From Patescibacteria group bacterium (lineage in GTDB: Bacteria; Patescibacteriota; Microgenomatia; UBA1406; GWC2-37-13), in NCBI GenBank assembly GCA_026004455.1, contig BPJE01000002.1:131207-195206 (forward strand): a stretch of 64,000 nucleotides of DNA, in the 5' to 3' direction. The notes beneath the pieces were generated by a model. That model did not search any database. It worked only from the letters and a program-made list of their open reading frames with translations, and was not told the DNA's origin. Both the position numbers and the translations under genes were made by a program. The stretch's first letter is position 1. Every line of letters begins with the position of its first letter. This document shows, in pieces, positions 41,491 through 50,550 of the stretch.

Positions 41491-41787
41491 TTATATCACT
41501 TTCATTAATCTAAATAAAAGAAGACTAATAAAATAAAAAAGTACTACTTGAAAAATCGACAGATAAAGAGTTAAAAAAATTGCCACAATTGTTAGTATAA
41601 AAAAAGCTTCATTATGAATTGAAGGAAGAACGCCTTTTGTAAAAAGAATCAAAACAACTAAAGTAAAAAGTGATCGTTTATCAAACCACCAAAGCGGCCA
41701 ATTAAAATACATAGCTAAAACTAAAATAATAGATGTTAAAAAAAGAAAAATTTCTTTAGTATCAAAATAAAATGGCCCTATATACAT
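41491..41787 (-). CDS. Small three-helix membrane protein
   Basis: 98 residues, almost entirely hydrophobic, opening with IGPFYFDTKEIFLFLTSIILV. The first lines parallel those of the 99-residue protein at 41964 (SFFYFDEKDILFVILLFGLI), so the two look like paralogues or two halves of one system. It lies 20 bp before the Wzy-like gene. Function unknown. Confidence 0.6.
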   Translation of the reverse strand: MYIGPFYFDTKEIFLFLTSIILVLAMYFNWPLWWFDKRSLFTLVVLILFTKGVLPSIHNEAFFILTIVAIFLTLYLSIFQVVLFYFISLLLFRLMKVI

Positions 41788-41963
41788 ATATTAATAAAAA
41801 TTAAAGTAAATAAAAAACTTTTATTTTAACAAACTATTTTATTGTTTTTTATTATTTTTTTATATTAAAATAACATTAATTAAAAAATAATATCTAAATT
41901 TAATTATAATTCATCATATATTTTAAACAAATATAAAATAATATATTTATTAAAATTTTAAAT

Positions 41964-42263
41964 TTAATTTCTAAAAATAAAATTTGCAACAAACAAGCTT
42001 AAAAGAACAAAAATTGTTAATCCTTGCAAAGATAAACTATTACTTATAAAAATACTAATAATAACTATATAAAAAATTAAGTTACTTTTTGTTCCTCCTA
42101 AAAATATACGACCAATAAAAGATATTAATAAAATAATTATTAATTTTTCAACAGAAAATAAAAAAATTGTTAAAATATTAAGATATTTAATTATAATTAA
42201 TCCAAATAAAAGAATAACAAAAAGAATATCTTTTTCATCAAAATAAAAAAAACTAATTTTCAT
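41964..42263 (-). CDS. Small three-helix membrane protein, likely paralogue of 41491
   Basis: 99 residues beginning MKISFFYFDEKDILF, with three or four hydrophobic helices and a central RIFLGGTKSN loop. Its start codon overlaps the stop of the 51-residue ORF upstream (ATGA), implying coupled translation. The 176 bp downstream, before 41787, are AT-rich with no ORF. Confidence 0.6.
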   Translation of the reverse strand: MKISFFYFDEKDILFVILLFGLIIIKYLNILTIFLFSVEKLIIILLISFIGRIFLGGTKSNLIFYIVIISIFISNSLSLQGLTIFVLLSLFVANFIFRN

Positions 42264-42415
42264 ATGTTTTTTGGAATAAATATATTTTCTAACTGCCAGA
42301 AAAAAAATACTGATCCTTGACCAAAATATTCTGCTTCAATAACTTTAGTCAAAAAATAACAAAAAAGCAAAACCAATAATAACTTTATTATATAAAATTT
42401 ATTAAAACTTAACAT
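42260..42415 (-). CDS. 51-residue secreted or membrane peptide (below track cutoff)
   Basis: Read on the minus strand from ATG 42415 to TGA 42260: MLSFNKFYIIKLLLVLLFCY and then a short polar tail with EYFGQGSVFFFWQLENIF. It has a signal-like hydrophobic segment and ATGA overlap with the next gene, which argues that it is real. A 30-bp tandem duplication begins at its start codon. Function unknown. Confidence 0.55.
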   Translation of the reverse strand: MLSFNKFYIIKLLLVLLFCYFLTKVIEAEYFGQGSVFFFWQLENIFIPKNI

Positions 42416-42474
42416 TATTATGATTATAAAATTATAAAAATAAATTATTATGATTATAAAATTATAAAAATAAA
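42415..42474. repeat. 30-bp unit repeated twice
   Basis: TTATTATGATTATAAAATTA... is duplicated exactly in tandem (42415-42444 and 42445-42474). It lies at the 5' end of the small membrane-gene operon. Confidence 0.9.
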
Positions 42475-42539
42475 TAATATTAAATACAAACTGAACAAGT
42501 TAAGAAACATATGAGACTCTAAGAAGTTTACAAGCAATA

Positions 42540-43624
42540 TCACGGAAATTACTAATCATTCAATTAAAATTTTCTCTCTTTATAATGGAATTTCTTTGTA
42601 CAATAGTAAGTCTATGAAATCATTACGTTCTGTTTTAGCATTATCTAACTCAGAAGCGGCTGAGTTGATATTAAAAGTTATTGAATTTCATAAGATAGAT
42701 TACACTAACGCAACAGTTGATAACTATGGAAGTATCAAAAGTAATCATTTATCGATGAAATGAAAAGCTTAATGATAACGATAGAATTTTAGAGAGTTTT
42801 ATGTCTCTCTCTAAAGCTCCCAAAAGAAATCGAATAATGAGAATCTGTCTTAAGAGTATCAACTTTATTAAATCCTTACAAGAAAGCAAATCACATTTAG
42901 GAAAAGAAAAGATAAAATCTCTTTTGGATGACTTTTGTAAGGAAAAAAATATCATATCAATATCACAATCAACAAATTGACCAGATAATAAAGCGCTACA
43001 ATTTCTACCCTAAATCACAAGAAGATTTACATAATCCATCTCACCCTCACTTAAACGCTAGAGTAAAATACAAAACTAATTTAAAAAATCAACTAAATCA
43101 ATAGGAATTGTTTACATTGAAATTGGTGCTATTTTTAAGTTTATCTATGAGATTAAACCTATATATTATAAATGCTATTGATATGAAATCTTAAAATCCA
43201 TTTTTCTTATGACTAACCTAGATTAAACAGTAAAAACAGTTTTGATTTGTAAAAAAACTAGAGTTAGTTTACTTAATATTAACTCAATCCATACAATTCA
43301 AGTTAATAATGTTCTTGAGTTTATGGGAGATTTTGATAATTATCTTAAAAACAAAAACATAAAAAATGTATTTATCTATCCCAGATTTCTAAAGTCAATA
43401 CCCTTATTGAAAGAGTAAATAAAACATTACAGCCTTTTTGCCGATAGACAGAGAAGAATTTATCGATAGTCCTGAAGAGTATGCTTTAAATATAATTTAA
43501 GAATTTAATTCTCGTCGTATTTATTATTTAGTCTGGCAGAAATACAAAAATAATTCATAAATCACTAGGTAATGTTTCACTAATTAAATATTTGTTAAAA
43601 ATTTTACATAAAAGGTCTTAAATG
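42540..43624 (+). pseudogene. Decayed DDE (IS481-like) transposase
   Basis: Fragments of an integrase-core transposase appear in successive frames: RICLKSINFIKSLQESKS, KIKSLLDDFCKEKNIISIS and FYPKSQEDLHNPSHPHLNA, then IHTIQVNNVLEFMGDFDNYL (the second catalytic Asp region), FIYPRFLKSIPLLKE and finally KSLGNVSLIKYLLK. The order matches IS481/IS3-type proteins from candidate-phyla bacteria. Many stops and frameshifts show it is long dead. It separates the glycan cluster from the secreted 599-aa gene. Confidence 0.8.
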
Positions 43625-43680
43625 TATATAAATTACACATAAACTTTTATTTTTTATTTTTTTAATCTATACTTAAATTA

Positions 43681-45480
43681 ATGAAAAATGTTTTAATTTT
43701 TATTATATTTTTTTTATTAACTTTTTTTTATTTACCAATAAAAATTTTATCAAAAACAGTTAATTTAAATTTTAATCCAGCAAATAGCTATGGAACTGCT
43801 GATTTGTATTTTGGTATTAAAATATCTTCTTTAGATGATGAAACAACTAAAAACATCATTAATAATATGGCTAATAAAAATATTTATATTAAGTTAATTG
43901 ATCCTCCTGATGATATTATCAAAAATCCAAATTTTTCTATTTTAACTTCAAAAGGTTTTAAATGGTGTTTTAGTTTTAACTCAAATGATAAAGTTTCTTC
44001 TTTTTTAAGTAACATAGGTCAACCACCAAGTGATTTGATAATTGAAATAAACAATTATAATCCTAATTTTATTAAATCTTTAAAAAATCAATATCCAAAT
44101 ATTAATATTCATACATCAAGATTACCCTTTTGGCCAAGAGATAAAGTAAAAAACATAATCAACAATACACCGCCACCAATAATTGAAGCAATCAGTTTTT
44201 ATGTTGAAAATGAATATTTTAAATCTAATTTATTTGAAACTATAAAATTAATGTTCGATACTTTTTTTGATGCGGTTAGCGATATTCCAGGAACATCAGG
44301 CATTCAAATTTCTTATCCACCAAAAACATATCTATCTTTATCAGATATTATAACTACTGATAAATCAGCAGATCACTCAATAGTCTATACTACTGGAGTA
44401 ATTAGCTCGGCAATAGTCAGTAGTGTTCAAGGTAAAAATAAAAGTAAAAAAGCTCCTTTTAAATATGTTTTTGCTGGTAATTATTTTAGTAAAAATAATG
44501 AAAAAATAATGTTATTAACTCATATTGCTGATTTTTTTTATAATAATCCTACAATTCTTTGGCCTATTGCGCTAGCTCCAAACGGCGAACCTTTTGATAT
44601 TGGAAACAATCGTACAATAGTTGGTGTGATAGCTTATAAATCAAACCAATATTATTTTATTTTAACTAACACCGCCAATTCAACAACAACAGTAAATTTT
44701 AGTCAAACTATTAATTTTAATAATTACTCTTCATTTTCAACTAAAAAAGGTAAGAATTTTATTTCAGGAGAACAAAATCAAATTATACTTTCTCCTTATG
44801 AATCAATTGTTATCAATCCAAATTCTATCAATGTTTCTATCCCTTCCATAACATTAGAACCTTCTAATGATAATGAATCAACTGATAATCAAAAACCTTT
44901 TAACAAACCTCAAAGTTTTTTTTATCAACCAGCACCTTTAACTCCAAACATTACTGAACCAACTATAAAACCTCAAACTCCTCTTTATGAACCAACTCCA
45001 ATAATTTCTAAATCTCCTATTATCTCTAATATAATTTATCCAATTATAACAATTAATTCTTCAAACAAAAATTCATTACCTTTTATCAATAAAAAAAATA
45101 ATCTAACTACTATTGTTAATTTTAACATTACTATTAATAATCCATATTTTCCATATAGACACATTACTGAAGCTTTTATCACTATTAATAATAAAAATTT
45201 TCCACTTTTAACAACAAAAACCAACTTCTCTTTAACATTGATAAATCAACCAACTAAATATGATTTAACAGTCATAACAAATGATAACTTTATTTTTAAA
45301 AAAAATGGTTGGATTAATTTTGATAAAAATAATATTATTACAATAACAACTGCTAATCCTTTTTTAACAATAATAAAAACAGGTTCTGATCTATTTTTTC
45401 AACAAATAAATAAAATAAAAATATTATTAAAGATATTTGATAGACCATTCGTTAATACAAATCAAAAATCTAATTTTTGA
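43681..45480 (+). CDS. Secreted multi-domain protein, possibly glycosidase-like
   Basis: 599 residues with a signal peptide (VLIFIIFFLLTFFYLPI). Residues ~40-310 alternate strands and helices (DDETTKNIINNMANKNIYIK, YVFAGNYFSKNNEKIMLLTH, YNNPTILWPIALAPNGEP), which could be a TIM barrel like secreted glycosidases. It is followed by a beta domain (VVGVIAYKSNQYYFILTNT-type), a Pro-rich linker (YQPAPLTPNITEPTIKPQTP) and a final Ig-like domain. The active site is not identifiable. It uses TGA as stop. Confidence 0.6.
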   Translation: MKNVLIFIIFFLLTFFYLPIKILSKTVNLNFNPANSYGTADLYFGIKISSLDDETTKNIINNMANKNIYIKLIDPPDDIIKNPNFSILTSKGFKWCFSFNSNDKVSSFLSNIGQPPSDLIIEINNYNPNFIKSLKNQYPNINIHTSRLPFWPRDKVKNIINNTPPPIIEAISFYVENEYFKSNLFETIKLMFDTFFDAVSDIPGTSGIQISYPPKTYLSLSDIITTDKSADHSIVYTTGVISSAIVSSVQGKNKSKKAPFKYVFAGNYFSKNNEKIMLLTHIADFFYNNPTILWPIALAPNGEPFDIGNNRTIVGVIAYKSNQYYFILTNTANSTTTVNFSQTINFNNYSSFSTKKGKNFISGEQNQIILSPYESIVINPNSINVSIPSITLEPSNDNESTDNQKPFNKPQSFFYQPAPLTPNITEPTIKPQTPLYEPTPIISKSPIISNIIYPIITINSSNKNSLPFINKKNNLTTIVNFNITINNPYFPYRHITEAFITINNKNFPLLTTKTNFSLTLINQPTKYDLTVITNDNFIFKKNGWINFDKNNIITITTANPFLTIIKTGSDLFFQQINKIKILLKIFDRPFVNTNQKSNF

Positions 45481-45545
45481 TTAAAAATCATTATTTGAAT
45501 ATAATGTAATATTTTGTGAATTTATTAGTATATTATCTTATCTTA

Positions 45546-45575
45546 TTGACAATTGTTTTTAAAACAGATTATAAT
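45546..45575 (+). promoter_or_regulatory. Consensus promoter with leaderless start
   Basis: TTGACA, an 18-bp spacer and TATAAT, both boxes perfect; the ATG of the excisionase-like gene (45587) is 11 bp past the -10 box, leaving a leader of about 5 nt at most. Confidence 0.75.
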
Positions 45576-45586
45576 AATAAATAAAT

Positions 45587-45799
45587 ATGTCAAATCCAAA
45601 CAAAATCAATCTTGCTGATTTACCAGATCTTTTAACTATCAAAGAAGTTGCCTCGCTTCTTCGTGTATCACCCTTAACAATCAAACGCTGGGGTAAAGCT
45701 GGAAAACTACCTGCCATTCGTATTAACTCCCGCGGTGATAGAAGATACAGAAAAGAAGTTGTAATGAGGCTTTTGGGAATCAATCAAGAAAACAACTAA
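45587..45799 (+). CDS. Excisionase/MerR-like small DNA-binding protein
   Basis: 70 residues. A single winged helix-turn-helix of the HTH_17 excisionase type: LLTIKEVASLLRVSPLTIKRWGKAGKLPAIRINSRGDRRYRKE. Such proteins act as recombination directionality factors or small repressors. It is adjacent to the Cas2/PaaX-like gene and its inverted repeats, but no integrase lies near. Confidence 0.9.
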   Translation: MSNPNKINLADLPDLLTIKEVASLLRVSPLTIKRWGKAGKLPAIRINSRGDRRYRKEVVMRLLGINQENN

Positions 45800-46020
45800 A
45801 AATTCTATAGTTCATTTAATCTTCTAATTTAATACTTTAATAATCAATATTAAACTAATATTTAATATTTAATTAATATTTTAATATTTTTCAATAATTT
45901 ACTCATTTAATAATTTACTTCGATTTTATTTTATTAGATTGTTTTATTTTGATGATTTTATTTTATTGGATTCTTTAATCATTTTTTTAATCAAATTTCC
46001 ATTTCTAAAAAATATGTTTT

Positions 46021-46056
46021 GGAACAAATTTAACACGACCGCGATAAATTTGTACC
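46021..46056 (+). repeat. CGACCGCGA-core inverted repeat, copy 1
   Basis: GGAACAAATTTA and TAAATTTGTACC arms flank ACACGACCGCGA. Same size and core as the copies at 46096, 46601, 46689, 58689 and (degenerate) 62044. Confidence 0.8.
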
Positions 46057-46095
46057 AAAAAAATTTTAAAAAAATATCAATTTTCAAGGCTAAAT

Positions 46096-46130
46096 GGTAC
46101 AATCTCGTTGCTGCCGCGATAAGATTGTAC
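46096..46130 (+). repeat. CGACCGCGA-core inverted repeat, copy 2, possible terminator
   Basis: Perfect arms GTACAATCT / AGATTGTAC around GTTGCTGCCGCGATA, followed on the plus strand by TTTTTT. It ends 4 bp from the stop of the Cas2/PaaX-like gene. Confidence 0.8.
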
Positions 46131-46134
46131 TTTT

Positions 46135-46570
46135 TTAAACCCCAAAAAATCTTCTTATTTTTTCTTCATCCTCTATTTTTTCAGCAATAATATATTTCAT
46201 ATATTTTGCTCCCTCGACAATCTTTTTTATCAAACTTATCTCTTTCTCACACTCATAAGGAAAAATATAAACACTTTCTTGATATTGATAAAAACCAATT
46301 TTTTTTAAAAATTTCCGCAGATAATCTCTTTTTATTCTTTGAATTTCTGGCACATCAAAAAAAACCATAAACCACTTACCATCCCATTTTTCTTTTTTCA
46401 TCTTTAATAGGCTCTAAGACATCTACTAAATAATCAATCAAACTCACCATTGCTAATCCTCCTTTTTTATAATGAGCTGCTTTTAATCCTAAAGTAATAG
46501 CCTCTGCAAAACACCTTAATACCCCACTGGCAATTACGCCATATTTTATAGTATTTTTCCTTTTTTTCAT
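46135..46570 (-). pseudogene. Cas2/PaaX-like protein split into two overlapping frames
   Basis: The first frame (46376-46570) gives MKKRKNTIKYGVIASGVLRC..VLEPIKDEKR and the second (46135-46401) gives EKWDGKWFMVFFDVPEIQRIKRDYLRKFL..QESVYIFPYE. The latter is the ferredoxin-like Cas2 fold seen in the C-terminal part of PaaX-type regulators, widespread in candidate-phyla genomes and not by itself evidence of CRISPR. One extra A in an A-rich run joins the frames (KR/KWDGKW). There is no cas1 and no array. Four related inverted repeats flank it. Confidence 0.75.
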
Positions 46571-46600
46571 ATTGTTTAAAAATAATTTTTAATAATTATA

Positions 46601-46638
46601 TAGTACAATTTTTGTACGACCGCGACAAGATTGTGCTA
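46601..46638 (+). repeat. CGACCGCGA-core inverted repeat, copy 3
   Basis: TAGTACAAT / ATTGTGCTA arms with TACGACCGCGACAAG between them. It lies just upstream of the start of the Cas2/PaaX-like gene, where an operator would be expected. Confidence 0.8.
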
Positions 46639-46688
46639 AAAAAATTTAATATATCTTTATTAAAATTGAGGTTAATTTTGGTTAATTT

Positions 46689-46724
46689 GGAACAATCTTG
46701 TCGCGGTCGGTGTAAAATTGTTAC
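46689..46724 (-). repeat. CGACCGCGA-core inverted repeat, copy 4
   Basis: On the minus strand GTAACAATTTTACACCGACC... with arms GTAACAAT / ATTGTTCC. The core is inverted relative to copies 1-3. The rest of 46571-46968 holds AT-rich sequence and no convincing ORF. Confidence 0.8.
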
Positions 46725-46968
46725 AAATTTTTTTATAAAATTTTTAGACTGGAATTCTGGAATTAAATTAAATTGTATTATGTTGTTTGTTATATTGATC
46801 TTCAAGTTAATTGATATTAAACTCAATTAACATTCAATTAAAATCAAAATTATCAAGATTAATAATCAAAAATTATTTTTTTACATTTCTAATTGATTTT
46901 AGTTTTTAGGGGCGTTTTGAGAAAGAAGACTAATTTTTCGTATTAGTTCTTGGATTTTTTCTTATTTT

Positions 46969-48846
46969 TTATCTCTTAAGTCCCAATCCTAAAAGAATTA
47001 AAAGTGCTGCAATTCCTAATCCAGCTTTCCACCAATTATCTCTTAACCACTCCATTCCTTTACCTTGTTTTATCTCTTTAAATTCTTTTAAAACATCATC
47101 ACTAAATATACCTTTTAATGCATCTATTTTCTCTTTGGCTAATTTTTTCCCATCATCAATAAGACTTTGTCCCACTTCTGAATTTAATAAAGCATAAACC
47201 ATATCTTGATTTAATCCACCACTGACAAGAAAGTAATTAGCCATAACTGCTTTCGCTAAAGGCAAACCGGTAGTTTTTAAATAATCATAACTACCTAATT
47301 TATTTATTATTAAATCTGCTTCTGCTTGTGTTAAGCCGTAACGATTATCAGTTTTAAAAGTATATTTTGGTGGAGAGGTTGAAGTATTAATATAATATAA
47401 ATCAGCCACAATTTTTTTCCCAAATTCAACTAAACCATTAGGTTGCATTAACAATGCCATCAACTCAGATGCTGATTTTTTATCAGGAACAGTAACTTCG
47501 GTTGTTATTCCATTTACTTTTACTTTCTTCTTTTTCGTACCAAGTCCTTCACCTATTTTTCTTAAAGCTTCTTGTTCTAGTCTTTGCTTCTCAGCTTCTT
47601 TTTCTTGAGCACTCTTTGCCGCTTCTTCTTTATAATATTTTGCTGCTTTATCTAAAGCACCATCTAAAAATTCCTTAACTGCTTCTGCTGGAATTGCTAT
47701 TATTTCTGAAGCGTATTTTATTCTTTCAGCTGTCAAAAGCGCCTGCGCCTCTTGGAGTTGCTGCTCAGTTTGACGATATTGGGCTATTAATCTTCTATTA
47801 TCTTCTGTGTCTATTCTGTCTCTTCTTTCCTCTAAACTCCTAATTTTGCTTTCTAAAACAGAAATTTCTCCTTCAAGTTTTCTTATTGACTTAAAATTAG
47901 GATCTGTCTGTAAGGTTAACTCCAAATTAGATTGATATTTATAAAGTTCAGCTAAAACTTGGCCTTTATCAACTTGGCCTTGTAATTGAGAACCTAATCT
48001 TGTTAATAGATCCTGAACTACAGGGTTAAGTGTATTATTTCTACCAAATACTAATGGTAATTTATTACCCTCCAAACCGTCTATTACTCTTCTAATATCT
48101 GATAGTAATATTTTCTTTGTAGTATAGTCATCAAAATGTGGATCACTGGCTTGATCTGCTTTTGTTTGAACAAGTCTTGCTCTTTCAGCATTAATTTTAT
48201 CTGCAATTTCACTCTCACTTTCCAGAACAACCTGCCCTTTTAAAGCATCAAGGGTTGCTTGTAATTCTCTTACTCGTGCCTCATGCTCTAATGTTTTTTT
48301 TGGATCAAGCCTTTCAGTAAATAACCTTAAAATTGCCTTTCTTACCTCAGGTTGTTGAAGTAAAGTTTTAGCAATAGCTTGAGCTTCGTTTGATTTTAGA
48401 GTTAAAACCCCATTATTCTCTGATAAAATTAGATCTCTAAAAAGTGGACTTTTACTTAAATAATCATAAATTGACGGTAAAAGTTCATCAGGAATATTTT
48501 GTCCTCCACTTTCTAAATAAACTCTTAATGCTTCAGCTGTTTTTAATGCTTCCTCATATCTTGCTCTTTCTGGAGTTCCTGGTTTTGGTTCTTTTTTTTG
48601 ACCAGTCCTTGTGTCACGACTTTCACTGCTTAAATTTTCTCTTAGAACTCCAACAACATCTTCTTTTGTATAAAAAACTTCACCGGCTAACATTTTTAAT
48701 GATTCCTCAGCTCTACCTGCTTCTAAACGTGTTAAAGCTGCCTCTATATCAGCAGGTAAAGGAGATTTTGAAGAAGAAGTTTTTTCAACCACAATACCAG
48801 TAGCCAAATTTTTTGCTGTCTCTATTGTCACTTGTGGTTCAACCAT
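46969..48846 (-). CDS. Large coiled-coil, tail-anchored protein
   Basis: 625 residues. A charged N-terminal half leads to coiled coil at roughly 195-420 (KLEGEISVLESKIRSLEERR, AAKSAQEKEAEKQRLEQEAL), a globular C-terminal part and a final TM helix (AGLGIAALLILLGLGLKR). There is no signal peptide, so most of the protein should be cytoplasmic and tail-anchored. No family recognised. Last gene of a three-gene minus-strand operon whose first gene has the same plan. Confidence 0.65.
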   Translation of the reverse strand: MVEPQVTIETAKNLATGIVVEKTSSSKSPLPADIEAALTRLEAGRAEESLKMLAGEVFYTKEDVVGVLRENLSSESRDTRTGQKKEPKPGTPERARYEEALKTAEALRVYLESGGQNIPDELLPSIYDYLSKSPLFRDLILSENNGVLTLKSNEAQAIAKTLLQQPEVRKAILRLFTERLDPKKTLEHEARVRELQATLDALKGQVVLESESEIADKINAERARLVQTKADQASDPHFDDYTTKKILLSDIRRVIDGLEGNKLPLVFGRNNTLNPVVQDLLTRLGSQLQGQVDKGQVLAELYKYQSNLELTLQTDPNFKSIRKLEGEISVLESKIRSLEERRDRIDTEDNRRLIAQYRQTEQQLQEAQALLTAERIKYASEIIAIPAEAVKEFLDGALDKAAKYYKEEAAKSAQEKEAEKQRLEQEALRKIGEGLGTKKKKVKVNGITTEVTVPDKKSASELMALLMQPNGLVEFGKKIVADLYYINTSTSPPKYTFKTDNRYGLTQAEADLIINKLGSYDYLKTTGLPLAKAVMANYFLVSGGLNQDMVYALLNSEVGQSLIDDGKKLAKEKIDALKGIFSDDVLKEFKEIKQGKGMEWLRDNWWKAGLGIAALLILLGLGLKR

Positions 48847-48850
48847 ATTT

Positions 48851-49156
48851 TTAAGTAAATTTTAATAACTGATTTTTAATTGCGTCAATTTTTTGGGCGT
48901 CTTCATTTTGAATTGATGTTTGTTTTTTAAAATCATCAATAAATTTAGCAAATATTGAGTATTTTGTTTTTAAATTTTCCATAAAACTATTTAACTGCTC
49001 TTCATTAGTAATCTTTCTTTTTTCTGTTAAAATGTACTCAGCTATCTCTTGAGATTCATCCCAATCAAGATCCTGATTAATACGTAGATCAATAATTATT
49101 TTTGTTAAACCATAAAGTAAGTCGTTTATTTTTTTTGAAAAATAATCCATAATCAT
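48851..49156 (-). CDS. Small helical protein of the coiled-coil operon
   Basis: 101 residues, all-helical by eye (YFSKKINDLLYGLTKIIIDL, EIAEYILTEKRKITNEEQL). It sits 4 bp before the 625-aa gene and 57 bp after the 403-aa gene, so it is probably an operon partner. No family recognised. Confidence 0.6.
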   Translation of the reverse strand: MIMDYFSKKINDLLYGLTKIIIDLRINQDLDWDESQEIAEYILTEKRKITNEEQLNSFMENLKTKYSIFAKFIDDFKKQTSIQNEDAQKIDAIKNQLLKFT

Positions 49157-49213
49157 ATTAAATTAAAAAATAAAGATAAAGTCAAGAAGATGATTGAAAA
49201 AAGGATCAAATTA

Positions 49214-50425
49214 TTAGCCCATACCCATCATTCCCATTCCTGCTGGTCCACTGCTTTGATTTTTTTTAGCGGCAATATACATAACTAAAGCAGCAATTAT
49301 TCCGCCTATAGCAATATACTGCAATCCTTTTTTACTTAAATTTTCTATTTTAAAAATATTGATTTCTCTTTTTTCTGCATCTGATAAATTTTCAAATGAA
49401 ATAAAAGCTTCATTTATTTTACTTTTTATTTCTTCTAATGTTTCTTCGTCAAATAAACTTTCTTTTTTTATAAATCCTAATAATTTCTCAAGTTTTTCTT
49501 TATTTAAAGAAAACTCTACTTTACCAGCCTCTTGAGAACCTCCCTGAACATCAATTACTTCATAGACCGCAGCATGAAAAGCTTCAACTAAAAAACCAAC
49601 TGGATCTTTTTCAATTGCTTGATTTTCATTTGGTTCAAGTTCTAATTGAGATAATTGTTCATTTAAAGATTGTTCTTGATCTGTATTAGCTTTTTCAGGA
49701 TCATAAGCTATTCTTAGTTTTTTTACTGCCAAAGCCATTCTTTTAGCATATTCTGATAACCGAGAAAGATCCGAGCTTAATTCTCCTCTTTTTTGTTGAA
49801 GACTTTTTATTTCTGATTCAATAGAACTTATTTCTTTTCTTAAATTGTCTCTTTCAGGTTCTGAAATATTACCTTGAAGTCTTTGATCTAATTCCAGTTT
49901 TTTAGCTTCAAGATTTTTAATTTCAATATCATAACCTAAAGCTTTTAATTCTGGATCTTCACTTGATTTTAATGTAGGAATAACTTTCTCAACAGAATTT
50001 CCTTGAGAAACTTCTGATTGATTACCAAATCCTGTTTTTTCTTGAATCATTTTTGCTAATTTTTCAGCTTGATCTTGTTTAATTAAACCTTGTCTTAAAG
50101 CAGTATTAACATCAATCATTAATATTTGACCAGTTTCAGCTAAAGATTTATCAAAAGCAAGTTCTAAAAATATTTTTGCTAATTCTTTTTTCATTGGTGA
50201 GAGTTCTTTTTTAGGTTCTGATGTCTCTTGTGGTTTTGTTGGTTGATCTGGTGGTGATGGTGTTGAATCGGGTTTTCCTGAAACTAATGCAGGTTCTGCC
50301 GGTTTAGCTTGTGATTTTGGAGGTTCTGTTGAACCAGATGATATTTGTGTTTGTTCTTTTGGTCGAGATGATGCTATACCTTGCGGGTTAATACCACCAC
50401 CTTCAACCACTCCTCCGTCTGTCAT
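49214..50425 (-). CDS. Coiled-coil, tail-anchored protein with Pro-rich N-terminus
   Basis: 403 residues. An N-terminal low-complexity part (STEPPKSQAKPAEPALVSGK) leads to a long coiled coil (~170-235, DIEIKNLEAKKLELDQRL), a helical part, a TM helix (YIAIGGIIAALVMYIAA) and a short Gly/Met tail (GPAGMGMMGMG). Same topology as the 625-aa protein two genes on, suggesting a shared membrane-bound complex. Function unknown. Confidence 0.65.
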   Translation of the reverse strand: MTDGGVVEGGGINPQGIASSRPKEQTQISSGSTEPPKSQAKPAEPALVSGKPDSTPSPPDQPTKPQETSEPKKELSPMKKELAKIFLELAFDKSLAETGQILMIDVNTALRQGLIKQDQAEKLAKMIQEKTGFGNQSEVSQGNSVEKVIPTLKSSEDPELKALGYDIEIKNLEAKKLELDQRLQGNISEPERDNLRKEISSIESEIKSLQQKRGELSSDLSRLSEYAKRMALAVKKLRIAYDPEKANTDQEQSLNEQLSQLELEPNENQAIEKDPVGFLVEAFHAAVYEVIDVQGGSQEAGKVEFSLNKEKLEKLLGFIKKESLFDEETLEEIKSKINEAFISFENLSDAEKREINIFKIENLSKKGLQYIAIGGIIAALVMYIAAKKNQSSGPAGMGMMGMG

Positions 50426-50550
50426 ATTAATAATTTATTAAATAATAATTTTAATAGTTTAACAAAGTTTTTATAGCAAAACAATAATAAAGATCTTTAA
50501 GGCTTCAAAATAATCTAAAAATAACATAACTGACGTGAAGATTGGGAAAA

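Noticed and set aside
42749-42955. Track ORF of 68 aa on the minus strand
   Set aside because: It is antisense to recognisable fragments of the decayed transposase.
45939-46190. Track ORF of 83 aa on the plus strand
   Set aside because: It runs through two inverted repeats and AT-rich intergenic DNA and overlaps the Cas2/PaaX-like gene on the other strand; no family resemblance.
46135-46401. Evidence for a CRISPR-Cas system from the Cas2-like domain
   Set aside because: No cas1, no effector and no array of direct repeats with unique spacers is present. The domain occurs in PaaX-type proteins outside CRISPR.
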